A stretch of 37,160 bases of DNA from Hyphomicrobiales bacterium (GCA_027483505.1 JAIXUP010000026.1:1-37160); one strand, 5' to 3'; numbered from the stretch's first letter, positions 28,701 to 35,106 are shown. Made by a program: numbers and translations. The notes: generated by a model not told the origin, from the sequence alone.

Positions 28701-31700
28701 CCCCGGCGTTCGCTTTTGCGCCAAACGTATTGGGGTTTGTGTCTCGGTCCGACGAAATTGCCGCCACACGGATGGTGCGGCCCACCAACGCGCCGTCGAT
28801 ACTCGCACGGTTCTCGGCCGTGATGACATTCAGGCCGACAGCAACGCCGATCCCGACATTGCCGGCCACCGCCGATGCGTCGGCTGTCGCCTGCGCGTCG
28901 ACGTCGAGGCGGCTTTCGACGACCGCTGTGCGGCCGGACGACAGGCTCACGCCGACGGGAATGCTGGCCGTGGCGGTGGCGTCGGCAACATTGAGTGCGA
29001 GGCCCGCAGCCACGCTCACTTTTGCATCGTCCCCGTCCTGGCTCATCTGAGCCAGTTCAGGTGAATCCGACAAACCGAGCGCGCCGCCGACCGACGACGC
29101 CAGCCCATAAATGGCCGCGACTTGCCCGTCGGCGTCTCCGCCCTTGGCCATCCCGGCACCCGCGATCGCATCAGCCGCAAGATCGGCGATCAGATCGGCC
29201 GTCACTGTGACATTGCCACCTGCTGTGATCGAACGGTCAGGCCGCGCAGTCGCGGTGTCGAGAACGATGTTAGCGGCGACGGCTGCACCAAGCCCGAATG
29301 TTCGCCCCAATGCCATCGAATCAGCCGTTGCATCTGCCGCGACCGTGTGGGTCGCGAGCGCTGAAAAGGCCCCTGTGAGCGTGATGGCTGCGCCTGCCGC
29401 CGCGATGGCACTGGTGTCGTTTTCGGATAGCGAGAGGGCGACAGACGGAGTGATTCCGGCGGCGCCTTCGGAGCCCGCGACGGCATTGCTGGACACGACA
29501 TGCGCTCCCTTGGCCGAAAGCGAGAGCGAAGCCGCATCGGCGACAGTTGCAGCGGTGCCGAGTGTCGCCTGCGAAGTGTTGTCGCTGAACGCTACGGCGA
29601 TAGACGCTCCTATGCCGATTGCGCCATCCCCCGCGGCTGAATCGCTCCGCGCGATCGCATCAGTGTCTGTCGTCAGAGTCGATGTGACCACGATCGCTGC
29701 AGGCTGGCCCGCGACGGCCCCGTTCAGATCGGCGCTCGCCGTCATTGCCGACGAAGCCGAGGCGAAGGCGGCTGCCAAGCCGACCTCGTCCGCGCCCGCT
29801 CCCGAACGCGCAACAGCCGCAATCTCGCTGGAACCGAGGGCAGGGGACCCTGCGCTGACGCTCAGTGAGCGAACGTTGGCCGACCCATCGACCGTAGCGT
29901 TGAAGCTGCTGACACCAGTGCTGACCGCAGCCGCGGCCCCGATGCCAATCCCCGCCGCCGTATCGTCGACAGTGCGTCCATTGGCTGTCGCTTTCGAATC
30001 GACGTCACCGGTGGCCCTGACCGACAGCGTTGAACCGCTGACCGATCCGCCGGACTGGAGCGCCGCCGTGGAGCCGCCAGACGCGACAGCGACCGACATT
30101 GCAGCTGCGGCGGCCAGAGGCGTTGCGGACCCGTCGGAGCCCGGGGAACTCAACGAGCCAATGTCCAACGAGCGTCCGGCCAAGTCCGCCATCGCCGAAA
30201 CCTGATTGTCTGCCGTGCCCGATGCAGGCGCGCCGCGGGCAGACGCCTTCGCGAGGACGTCGAGGTCAAGGTCGACATTGGCGCTGACAACGACAGACTT
30301 TTCTGTGGCCACGCTTCGCGCGATCGACGCCTCGGCGCTGTCGGCTGCGACGCCGAGCGCCATGGTCGCAGCGATGGCGGCGACCTCGCCATCGCCGGCG
30401 GCGCGGGCCTCGACGGTCCCGCTGCTGGTCTGCAGGGCGCTGACCGTCACCGATCCGCCGAGGGTCATCCCGTTCCCGACCGCAAGGTCTGCAAGGCTAT
30501 CGTTAGACGAAACGAGCACAGCGAAAGCCCCAGCTTCGCCCGATCCGCTCTCGGCAACCGTCCGCGAGGCGTTGACGCCAGCGGCGATGAGGCTGAGACC
30601 TCCGCCTTGCACCGTCGCGTCTCCCAGCATACGGGCGCTGGCGTCTGAGTCCAGAAGGCTGACGGCGATGCCGGCTCCGATGCCGATACCCCCGCCGCCG
30701 ACATCGGCCACCGCTTCCGCCGTGATGTCCGTCGCTGTTGCCGCGTTGACCGTGGTCGTTCCAGGGGAAACAACGCGGCTTCCGTCTGCAAGCGTGGCGG
30801 TGGCGTCGAGGCCTCCGGTATTCTGCGCTAGTGCCCCGGCGATGCCGAGCGAGTCGGCGGCCGCACCAGAAACCGCGCGGGTCGAAATGATGCTGAGCGC
30901 ATTACTGGCCGCCGGTGTGTCGGCGGCCGTTCCGGCCGTGATTGTCACGGCACTGCCAGCAACACGCCCGACGAGGGATGCGTCGGCGGTTTGCGTCATG
31001 ATGGTGGCTGCTGCCGCGCCGCCGATCAGAACATCCGCTGCGGCGGACGGATCGGTGGTGGAGGCGTCCGCGATGGTTGAGGAGTCAGCATCCTGCTGCG
31101 CCCGTACGGTGATCGCACCCGTTGTCGTTACGTCTGCGGACCCGGCGATCGTGGTGTCAGCCGCTCCGGAGAGAACCGTCACGGAAAGCGCGCCGGCCAC
31201 GCCCATCGCGCCGCCGGGCGCATCAAATTCCGGGCTGGCGACGGCGACGCCACCAGCTGCGGCACCATAGCCCACAGGAGCAGAAGCCGCCTGAGCGGCC
31301 GCATCTCCAGACGCCGCAGCGCCGCCGAGCGCGGCGGTCGCCGTCGTTTCGATGTCGGAGCGCTGGCGCGCGGTCATGCTGAGCGATCCGGCGGTGATGA
31401 ATCCGGCCGCACCGGCATGAGCCTTCTGTGCAGCCACGGTGACGGCCAGGATGGTCCCAACGGCCACATCCTCGCTGGCCGCGCCACCCGATGCGGTCGC
31501 AGATGCAGCGAGGTCGGCATTCCCCTGGATCGTAACGGTGCCAGAGGTCTCGACGCCTGCGAAAGGATCAATGTCTGCGCTGAACCGGCTCGATGCGACC
31601 GTCAGGGCCAGCGCACCGGCTTGGCCTTCCTGGCCTTCTGCGCCGCCAACTGCAGTCGTTTCGATGACTTCAAGTCCCGTCGCCTGGATCGAGACTGACT

Positions 31701-33936
31701 CTGCACCAAGGATCGGCGACTCTGTCCCGACGATGGCACCGACGGTCGAGTCGACGATCCCGATTGCGACCGACGCACCGACGCCAAGTCCGTTGGGTCC
31801 GGTGTCCGCCCGCGCCTCGGCGGTCGTGGTAACCACTGTGTTGCTGCGCGCCAGGATCTGCGCCGGTCCGCCGCTCACCGTGACGAAGCCACCAATCGGA
31901 ACGCCAGCCTCCGCGTCCGCGGACACCACGTTGAGGGCAAGTGCGCCAGCAAGCCCGAGCGCCGCCTGGGCACTCTCGCCGGAAATCGCAGTCGCGGTGG
32001 AACGCGAAGGATTTCCAGCGGACGGTCCCGCCCGCACGGTGAAGGAGCCGTCCCCGAGGGCCACGTCCGCTGCGCCGGTGACCAGAGCCGAAGACCTGTC
32101 GGTGACGCGGTTGACGGCGACTGCGTTTGCCAGCGTGACGCCGTCGCCTTCCCCCGCTTCGGCGCTTGTGGTGATGGCGTGGCGCGCGACGCTGTCGAGG
32201 GTAACGGCGCGGGCTGAGATCTTGGCTTGTCCTCCCAGGATGACCGATGTTGATCGGTCTATGAGGGCGACCGCAACCGTCGAAGCGGCACGGACATCCC
32301 CATCAGGTGTTTCGGCGTCTGCCCGTTCAAGCGCCGCGGCCGCCGCGGCGCTGTCGCCGTCCGCGCCGCCCGGCGCGCCTGCAGCTTCGGTTGCAGCCGT
32401 TGTAACGGATAAGGCAGTCAGCGTGACGTTGCCCGGAGTCTCGATCAAGGTCTCGCCGGAAGTCTCGACTTTCGTGCGTCCCGTGACGATGGTGTTGGCC
32501 ACGACCGCCCCGGCCGAACCATCGCCGCCGGACGCTGTTGCCGTGACAGAAGCCGTGTGGATCGCCGAGAGAGTCACAGTGCCGACCGCTGTTATGGAAC
32601 TGTCGTTCAATGTGACCGCTGTGGTGTCATCGACGACGACGGCGACGACCGCGGAGTCGGTGTCCGCCGCGACTGGTCCCGCCGCGAGGGCGTCGGCGGT
32701 GACAGTCTGCGTGGTGGTCGCCGAGACAGCCACGGCTCCGATCGCTCCAATGCTGCTGTTGTTGATATTGACGCGCGCCGTGGCGCTGGAAAGCAGCAGC
32801 GCGAGGTCAGACCCCGAGGCATTCTGCGCGAGGTTGATGCTGGCGGCGAGCGTTACGGCGCCAGTCGCCACGGTCGCCCCATCAAGTTCGATCGTTGCGG
32901 AGCCGATCGACACCGATCCGAGCCCGAAGCCGGGGATCGTCTCCTGAACTGACAAGGGTTGGCCGATAGCGCGCACCGTCAGATAGCCGGCGTCGCCGAC
33001 CGCCGCAAATGTGTCGAGCAGACCCGTGATCCGCACCTGCTCGGCCCTCAACTCCAGTCCGGAGCCCGACAGATCGACGCTCCCGCTGACCTCGATCGAA
33101 TCGCGCCCGCCTGCAGCATCGATCAGCACTCTGGTCTGGGGAGTCGTGAAGCTGTACGTCGGCATCGCTGCCGAGACGACCGTAGCTCCGCCACCGCTGC
33201 GGCCAGTTACACTGATGGTGTCGTCCAGCGGGCTGGCGTTGATCGTGCGCACATCGACGGCCGTCCGATCGTCGACCGATTCGATCGACGACATTCCAAG
33301 CAGCGAAGCCCCGATCCGCAAGGTGGCGGTGCCGGCTCCCAACGCCTGGAACAGACTCGACGCAACCGTTCCGTCGACAACGACGGAATCCGAGCCGCCG
33401 CCGCCCAGTATCGCGGGAAGAAGGCCGCCGGCGCTGACAGCAAATCTGTCGGCGCCGTCTCCGCCCTGGACGCGTTCGAATCCAGAGAAGCTCACGCCCG
33501 CAACCGTTCCGCCAGTCGAGGAGAGCGTGAAGTTCTGACCGCCATTGGGGCCGACGACGACATCAATTCCCGATTGACCCTGGATCGAAACAGGCGTGAC
33601 GCCGGAGAAATCCGAGGCGATTGTGATGCGGTCGGCGCGGTTCGACAGAGTTATGTCGACGAGCGTCGTATCGGCGACCGACTGCTGCTTCAGGACGCCC
33701 GTCGCGTTGCTGAGTTGGATCGTCGGGACGCCGAGCACATCTGCCACCGCTAGTTCAAGGGTCTGGGCGGTGTTCGCCGGTGCCGACCAGAGGAACGGCG
33801 TTGCAGACAGCAGGATACGCGGCTCTAGTGTCTCGATTTCATAGGCTCGCGAAGCCCCGGCATTTTCCGTGCTCGCTGCTCCCGCAGAGGGAGCCGAAAG
33901 AAACCGTACGCCAATGTGTCGAGACCGCAGAGCCAT
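16762..33936 (-). CDS. Giant LEPR-XLL repetitive surface protein (5724 residues)
   Basis: ATG 33936 is chosen for its SD (GGGGAG, 5-base spacing); the open frame extends to 34017 without a better start. The N-terminus is basic, not hydrophobic, and has LEPRILLSA at 37-45, the motif of LEPR-XLL giant proteins, instead of a normal signal peptide. Residues about 45-200 include an RTX-like patch (GGDGADRF, LGGGGSDS). The body is thousands of residues of Ala/Gly/Ser/Thr/Val-rich repeats of the type VGxGAxxAV...TxAxIG...VxAxGxVxVxA, similar to LktA-like filamentous adhesins and expected to form a long beta-helix. Higher-order repeats of about 360 and 910 residues are visible, with non-repetitive inserts near residues 2700-2760, 3160-3260, 3625-3695 and 4065-4170. 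The last about 500 residues are non-repetitive and end in IDWRGRRMIAAE, perhaps an anchoring domain. I noticed no Cys in the mature body. First gene of a four-gene operon. Likely role: secreted adhesin or surface filament. Confidence 0.88.
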   Translation of the reverse strand: MALRSRHIGVRFLSAPSAGAASTENAGASRAYEIETLEPRILLSATPFLWSAPANTAQTLELAVADVLGVPTIQLSNATGVLKQQSVADTTLVDITLSNRADRITIASDFSGVTPVSIQGQSGIDVVVGPNGGQNFTLSSTGGTVAGVSFSGFERVQGGDGADRFAVSAGGLLPAILGGGGSDSVVVDGTVASSLFQALGAGTATLRIGASLLGMSSIESVDDRTAVDVRTINASPLDDTISVTGRSGGGATVVSAAMPTYSFTTPQTRVLIDAAGGRDSIEVSGSVDLSGSGLELRAEQVRITGLLDTFAAVGDAGYLTVRAIGQPLSVQETIPGFGLGSVSIGSATIELDGATVATGAVTLAASINLAQNASGSDLALLLSSATARVNINNSSIGAIGAVAVSATTTQTVTADALAAGPVAADTDSAVVAVVVDDTTAVTLNDSSITAVGTVTLSAIHTASVTATASGGDGSAGAVVANTIVTGRTKVETSGETLIETPGNVTLTALSVTTAATEAAGAPGGADGDSAAAAAALERADAETPDGDVRAASTVAVALIDRSTSVILGGQAKISARAVTLDSVARHAITTSAEAGEGDGVTLANAVAVNRVTDRSSALVTGAADVALGDGSFTVRAGPSAGNPSRSTATAISGESAQAALGLAGALALNVVSADAEAGVPIGGFVTVSGGPAQILARSNTVVTTTAEARADTGPNGLGVGASVAIGIVDSTVGAIVGTESPILGAESVSIQATGLEVIETTAVGGAEGQEGQAGALALTVASSRFSADIDPFAGVETSGTVTIQGNADLAASATASGGAASEDVAVGTILAVTVAAQKAHAGAAGFITAGSLSMTARQRSDIETTATAALGGAAASGDAAAQAASAPVGYGAAAGGVAVASPEFDAPGGAMGVAGALSVTVLSGAADTTIAGSADVTTTGAITVRAQQDADSSTIADASTTDPSAAADVLIGGAAAATIMTQTADASLVGRVAGSAVTITAGTAADTPAASNALSIISTRAVSGAAADSLGIAGALAQNTGGLDATATLADGSRVVSPGTTTVNAATATDITAEAVADVGGGGIGIGAGIAVSLLDSDASARMLGDATVQGGGLSLIAAGVNASRTVAESGSGEAGAFAVLVSSNDSLADLAVGNGMTLGGSVTVSALQTSSGTVEARAAGDGEVAAIAATMALGVAADSAEASIARSVATEKSVVVSANVDLDLDVLAKASARGAPASGTADNQVSAMADLAGRSLDIGSLSSPGSDGSATPLAAAAAMSVAVASGGSTAALQSGGSVSGSTLSVRATGDVDSKATANGRTVDDTAAGIGIGAAAAVSTGVSSFNATVDGSANVRSLSVSAGSPALGSSEIAAVARSGAGADEVGLAAAFASASSAMTASADLNGAVAGQPAAIVVTSTLTTDTDAIARSDSAAGDGAIGIGASIAVAFSDNTSQATLGTAATVADAASLSLSAKGAHVVSSNAVAGSEGAAGITPSVALSLSENDTSAIAAAGAAITLTGAFSALATHTVAADATADSMALGRTFGLGAAVAANIVLDTATARPDRSITAGGNVTVTADLIADLAADAIAGAGMAKGGDADGQVAAIYGLASSVGGALGLSDSPELAQMSQDGDDAKVSVAAGLALNVADATATASIPVGVSLSSGRTAVVESRLDVDAQATADASAVAGNVGIGVAVGLNVITAENRASIDGALVGRTIRVAAISSDRDTNPNTFGAKANAGAGEADVGIAGAFALTSAAVSSRALVNGTVSAGSGGLEVKSRQRTNSETEASGEIDGGETVGIGAAAAISLSRNVSDAAILGSVLLATGAITVEAVGTHEASVNAEAGAAGGVAVSPAIAVHASGNSTSARIGAGAAITGGNALTINAQHGSTIDVGSDASSAGDLVSVGAAVAVAYAAETASTSVARDISVSRAVSITSTNQTDASADAVGGAKGSAKNGPSSDKVASDAASNPVARAFNGGAALELPSIEALVANASNESSGELADREVKGVSVGAAVAVVAGETGSQASLANGVTVRSTAGGVTVRSGLDLDGKAKAEGSAITPTDTVGVGAAFAISSLKGGNNATIGSNATVTARNAVTLAADGTTVTGDGVNMSEAVAIGGGGGRYVGLAGSVAVNSFTIDTGAEIGTDAAVRSATGGVTVEAGAEVSDRVLAGAGVFSLGLAVGASFAIDMIDATTIAAVGNGASIDAGADIDVRARFEMSPGDGSILPGDTGNVSAGAIGGAVSDLAIGVQVGAAAVQLADIETRALIGAAARINQGGVAARPDQDVLVEASSDTVSFAAGGAGGAALTSAGVGPGVALVLMEQTTSASIGSSAVVKAGDDIDVRAISLHEQDVLAGSASVVGAGVSIPASLAVGKYAGITSAEVDDAASLTARGAIGVTAGTPEGQTDSQRVLAGSAALKLSEGGGAVGAAVAVIKRDDVVSATTGTGSTLTMVDGLRVVADSAENLSATAVGAAGGEGKAGAGSATTTLVTETTVARIGESSVVRTGSNTARPGDVVVTASDDTKVSKLAGAAAFGGTGGYGAAVDYGEMTKSTEATIGVFSDIETNGSVEVRANGSEDVASHVIHAEGGAQGFAGGAASAQRHQIYTRAEIEGQFDFEGLGRATHVLARNNVVVEAASDAEYDLMAGGLSLAAGGGIGAAAVVPEITKMTYAGIGSYADVTARGLGAAAAIRNGQFTASYVAGPGSADDVRADGLGAGGLGLKQIDWGNGQSVDQDYEGDANANATRILTPTTAALRGLSLSATNSDDLGLIAVNGAFGGKFVATLSGGVGFLSASTVAEIARGTQINTAGAAPDRGQDVHVLAGNDTRGLSVAGAAGGSGQSVLAPSASFGFVNLTTAARVFAEQLNVADDLVIEAGSTESFTSVAAGIGIAGSTGAGLSGNVLDLNSSTAAVLGGDIEFGGAANVSAGGDVVVAAHDDTKAVMFSGALGVGIGGGGVAAGANLASIVKDTTASIGAVSSVTALGAGVDDRSGSPSGIDVRANSSEAIQAFAVSGAGASGVAVGAAAGIFFIDSDTSADILGFASINQDATGDRRQSVNVAATNTVDIVAATGGLGIGNVGAAGALAVGIIRNETSATIDNGVLLDAGGTVNVTADAAQNIRSFSVSVGVGQGAFALSNGTWIIGGDFSEGGGSAEETDWTTAFQGVFDGSDFGGVKSALAGAGPVRIDAARVSAANNTIAFDLDDDGTIDESGFRTGDAVVFNSGGGGIGGLASGETYYVIDDTGSNRIRLAASSDDAYAGIAIDIGPAFGGRLSLALADSAAASTAMTATSTLDYIGHSDLAGTLSPQPFTGEGSFARIGSYADVNAAGGVSVHATDVLDFAQVNGNVAAGGVGVGASFGLLIHQNAVVASIGDQAVVAAGGTGLLVSAESSEKVWQISVGASGGSIGVSGAGVVNLLTETTQAIIGADAVITTAGPQSLVKVNAADESDIFSVSGALGFGGGAGIGAGFDVTTVTKTTEALVGRGGSIDTEGSVVLRAHSGEDITSLVATGALASGFAAAGSASVVVVDTVTRAVLGAGLGGTPEVAADGNVIITATTDGELDLFGGALAVAGGAAVGAAAAVPVVTRDTEARIASGADVTARGLRGSLLAADGGTDVTYDTSPTSTEVTSDLGGSKSNLYENQQYEDGAGPEDDSFQSERPREFESNAPGDPNAGSARTAGLRQIQQSGLVVVAANVLDVASFGIAAGAAGAVAVSLSGAVQVLDMDADASVGEAVLINGDEDTATLFGSVKVAAANDLETLNLAAAASAAALAAVSPSAAVNIVKLHTTAAIGDFSRVNAAALNVTADAEQNIVNVSVGVAGAAVAVAGSASVVSLESDTRAMLDADAVDARLGVVVGASDDTKIVVVAGSAAGAVFAAVGAAAGVILIDKETVADSTGSVIESGGAVTVSATSTEAITGVAAAGAGALFVGASGVGLITVVDSDTRATLGGGGVVAEDVSVSATNGISAFSFAGGAGGGIAGVAGGLGVGIVRNGVSAVLSGFVDAEDDVSVRAVSAKDINAFAISASVGAAALSGSVGVWTIGGAVDAGYGYEERDKNGNATGEMKGSDGLSDESQGWEQDYDDVGSGGQSGGYGSVTGERGMGSGGASSRIDSGLGSAGGRVNASGGSNSIGSQLSAAVDDDENTSARIEGLIFAGGDIEVTADDVTDLSLTIGGMAAGGAALGAAIGVANFNNSVSATSTAVLDAGGNITVSAGETRDVDAYAFVGTGGIIALGAQVIVVNDSGDQTATAGGGRVTADGSVNVAASYVADIDAGALGITPGSAIDIGASVTSVTLSGAATASFDSALQRNSGAPGADSLSIAALTDADINAQSWGAGLGALAAGNSTITNVTSTRETTAALSSPIAETQDGVTVSARDDTTAAAKSVSSSFSFFGPAVGAGVSNISLAPDITARTDGARVEGDLSVLAVGTITADATAWSLAGTLLNGQAGSIAISNVDADVLALSDDLTRVNDGDVVISTSTIFTSDATASAASGGTIGIGASVASAENTGSSVASYLGSADGIALTVSANAIDTTDAYAKTTNGGLGEANFNKATALTNVGVTASLGVGTLTDMRQLTVGAIETADTNATVDGVALLAGLSIGANTAEATHASIVNAEVGGAQITGGQALISAVLVSDVDAAASPSNGVVLFADLAFNRARTTENGAAIAESDAIFDGQSYNISATGVASLDSRADGDPIAYVGIGEMRAFATNNLLTKVRQAGEVDAASAAITVDGAAYANALSTGTTGGVYGATAVNTNVVVTPEVRLDIDGAVRATGNLDIDVRGQAEGDATARNTTIVLVGGVGVVKSNLQVDQLVVAQVAANGTLSANVIDIDVDGGQTASTIDGNGRSRLTAEGQAATPGGFVGVNEARADSSSIVIGNFFGQMDAGTDVLVRVDNRFDVITEAEGAGVGFAFSFNEAETRSSLAVVTGLVIDGRAEAGESIDVKAYSQIDNEANASMFSGGGVSAATANARADTQQLTTVVFGSDVNVVAPVISAVAESSNDVHTTQIADAGGVLVGAIAGGGEIDGLAAGSYVLAGSETKVEVRENANLNAANTLTLRAELVDSDVTSVANTTTGAVGAGSDADAVIIANEEAVVEIATGAVLRGRQDLMISALVGEDAYRLEGRTNSTIVGVVGDAHARSNVTGDIDTRIEAAESALLRTRSLMVDATNGVDATNVVAIADRDVIALATGGKEEFAPDLSNRDILFDADVELLRPASNTYELVIASSGQITTARNVTVDGRGEGEFIAPGTIHVDPIRANNVGDAVFRAGDRGVITGLLGTWTVQQGADSVSIDNRTSRDLELGAIDMVGNRIPDANDVTIDVGNAAGFKFDIVGVYDPEPGVDANDPTVRIVNGSGDVILDGEINNPIGLTHIETQGSILDWNGNANIIRTYKLELSARDSIGVQEYIPGTPGTEEIPAVEERYNYQPIRVEFVISEGRLLPRADVVANGPLAYLRVETVLRTPTLIPAVTFDRLVASQQITVEFYDARVETLPADHAGGLKVGALASATNNSAIGNAGLPISTPNFYREFYYPEGAGVTSTDYRAVFGEANDVYRPVIYTAFTPAPGSSGVPGPSLNLEKFGPVQGLTQIFRLNLPDVAGLSVVLESDAGAGESDQSLVGDLLPTAEQKPAVVLRGDFAAAFVTEAAANDEAATADLGLDMGWIDGTAVSAPMSVIDWRGRRMIAAE
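21753..25857 (-). repeat. Long-period (about 910-residue) duplicated module in the giant protein
   Basis: The block VTARGL plus a non-repetitive insert occurs at residue 2694 (base 25857) and again at 3618 (base 23085), 924 residues apart. Each is preceded by similar text: DAEYDLMAGG or DGELDLFGG, then GAAAVVPEITK or GAAAAVPVVTR. A second landmark, VGIIRNETSA...WIIGG and VGIVRNGVSA...WTIGG, occurs at residues 3157 and 4062, 905 residues apart. The order of both landmarks is the same in the two copies. Confidence 0.7.
24256..24285 (-). other. EF-hand-like calcium loop in an insert of the giant protein
   Basis: Residues 3218-3227 read DLDDDGTIDE, a DxDxDGxxD calcium-binding loop like those of EF-hand and dockerin-type sites. 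It lies in a non-repetitive insert after the WIIGG landmark. A canonical EF-hand Glu at position 12 is replaced by Gly. Confidence 0.5.
27532..31959 (-). repeat. Four tandem super-repeats of about 355-385 residues in the giant protein
   Basis: A landmark of the type (E/D)xxGxAGA recurs at bases 31959 (ALGLAGALAL), 30849 (DSLGIAGALA), 29784 (DEVGLAAAFA), 28686 (ADVGIAGAFA) and 27531 (RYVGLAGSVA). The spacings are 370, 355, 366 and 385 residues. An independent landmark (GLGVGASVAI, GIGIGAGIAV, AIGIGASIAV, TVGIGAAAAI) at 31788, 30687, 29619 and 28524 keeps the same spacing: 367, 356 and 365. The copies are strongly diverged but in register. Confidence 0.75.
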
Positions 33937-33941
33937 CACAG

Positions 33942-33947
33942 CTCCCC
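33942..33947 (-). promoter_or_regulatory. Ribosome binding site fixing the giant protein's start
   Basis: On the minus strand GGGGAG stands 5 bases before ATG 33936. No comparable site precedes the upstream in-frame ATGs (33984, 34017), so it decides the start. Confidence 0.65.
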
Positions 33948-33982
33948 ATGAAAAACATTGCAACCAACAAGTATTCAGTCTC

Positions 33983-34013
33983 ATGATACTGCGAAGGTTG
34001 GGCTGATCGTCAA
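33983..34013 (-). promoter_or_regulatory. Candidate promoter of the giant-protein operon
   Basis: On the minus strand TTGACG (34008-34013) is followed after 19 bases by TATCAT (33983-33988). The -35 is good and the -10 fair, but the spacing is long, so this is tentative. It would start transcription about 40 bases before ATG 33936. Confidence 0.4.
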
Positions 34014-34033
34014 TCAACGTATTCTAGCAGGAA

Positions 34034-34051
34034 ATGTGCATTTCTGCACAT
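34034..34051. promoter_or_regulatory. Dyad, probable LysR-type regulator binding site
   Basis: ATGTGCA-TTTC-TGCACAT is a perfect 7-base-arm inverted repeat. It lies 26 bases before the lysR-type ATG. It is also roughly 65 bases upstream of the start site predicted for the giant-protein operon, the usual place for the recognition site of a LysR-type activator. Confidence 0.65.
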
Positions 34052-34076
34052 GATGCCTTAATCCGGAATCGCTGCA

Positions 34077-35084
34077 ATGAACTGGAATGACCTGAAGTTC
34101 GTCCTCGCCGTATCGCAGGCCCGATCCTTCCAGGGCGCAGCGCGAAAGCTGCGCGTCACCCACACAACGGTCAGTCGGCGCATCACGGCGCTGGAGCAGT
34201 ACATCGGCGCTCCGCTGTTTCTGCGCGAGCACAACCTCTGCGTACCCACAACCGCATGCGCACGCCTGGTCATCTCGGCAGGGCGGATCGAGGAAGAGGT
34301 GCGCAGCGCCGAGCGGGCACGCGACATCGTGGACGAAGTTCCATCGGGTGTGGTGCATGTCTCCTCGGTGCACTGGATCATTAACGCCGTGCTTCTGCCG
34401 GCCGCGCCGAAGCTGCAGGCCGAGTTCCCCGGCATCCAACTCCGGTTCTATGGCGGGCTCTACGATGGGCCGCGGGATGAGGCGGGCAAGATCGTCTCGC
34501 TGCGTTTCGAACTGCAGCCGGGACGCGGCGAGGAGGTCATTCCGATCGCAAACTTCGGCTATGCTGTCTACGCTCCGGTTGATCGTCACGACACCGACGC
34601 ACTGCCCTGGATCAGCTTCGGAGGGTCGGTGCCGTACAAGTGGCTCGAGAGCAAGGGTGTCCTGTCAAAAGACGTGCTGATTACCGTCGGCGACGCTACG
34701 TCCGTCCATGCCGCGGTCCGGAGCGGGGTGGGCAAGGGACTCATGCCTGAATGCATTGGTGACCATGACCCGCGGCTGCGCCGGGTGTCGCGGGAAAAGC
34801 CGGAGCTCGTACGCACCCTGCGGGTTGTCGGTGAATGGAGCGAACTTTCCTCGGCCCGCTGCCAGAGTGTTATCGGCTGGATGGAGAAGACCTTCGGAGC
34901 CATCGGTTGCGCCTTCACGCCCGAGGAGCGCAAGCTCCACAAGGTCAAGCTTCAGAAGGATTTTGGCTGCCCCCAGCGCGAGCGCCCCCCCGCAGCCTGG
35001 CTCGGAAACAGCGGCTATGGTCCGCCCTCGCTCGAGCCGCTTCTGGCGGAGACCGAAGGCGACGGCGAGAAAGACCGGATGTAG
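34077..35084 (+). CDS. LysR-family transcriptional regulator
   Basis: The protein has 335 residues. An N-terminal winged helix-turn-helix spans about residues 1-60 (MNWNDLKFVLAVSQARSF, then GAARKLRVTHTTVSRRITAL), followed by a linker helix and a periplasmic-binding-like effector domain to about residue 290. The last about 45 residues are an extra low-similarity tail. Divergent from the giant-protein operon across a 140-base region that holds a strong dyad, so it most likely controls that operon and itself. The effector is unknown. The RBS is weak (GGAA 10 bases upstream). Confidence 0.9.
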   Translation: MNWNDLKFVLAVSQARSFQGAARKLRVTHTTVSRRITALEQYIGAPLFLREHNLCVPTTACARLVISAGRIEEEVRSAERARDIVDEVPSGVVHVSSVHWIINAVLLPAAPKLQAEFPGIQLRFYGGLYDGPRDEAGKIVSLRFELQPGRGEEVIPIANFGYAVYAPVDRHDTDALPWISFGGSVPYKWLESKGVLSKDVLITVGDATSVHAAVRSGVGKGLMPECIGDHDPRLRRVSREKPELVRTLRVVGEWSELSSARCQSVIGWMEKTFGAIGCAFTPEERKLHKVKLQKDFGCPQRERPPAAWLGNSGYGPPSLEPLLAETEGDGEKDRM

Positions 35085-35085
35085 C

Positions 35086-35106
35086 GCAAGGTGCAGACCA
35101 CCTTGC
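35086..35106. terminator. Hairpin between convergent genes, probable bidirectional terminator
   Basis: GCAAGGTG-CAGAC-CACCTTGC is a perfect 8-base stem with a 5-base loop. It starts 2 bases after the lysR-type stop and faces the convergent adaptor gene ending at 35159. There is no T-run, so termination would be of a non-canonical intrinsic type or assisted. Confidence 0.55.

Noticed and set aside
16900..33800. Many long plus-strand frames opposite the giant gene (for example 24203-25687, 25702-27174 and 31439-32947)
   Set aside because: They lie fully antisense to a continuous 5724-codon frame with clear protein repeats. Their translations are low-complexity Ala/Pro/Ser/Arg shadows of GC-rich codons, without motifs or RBSs.
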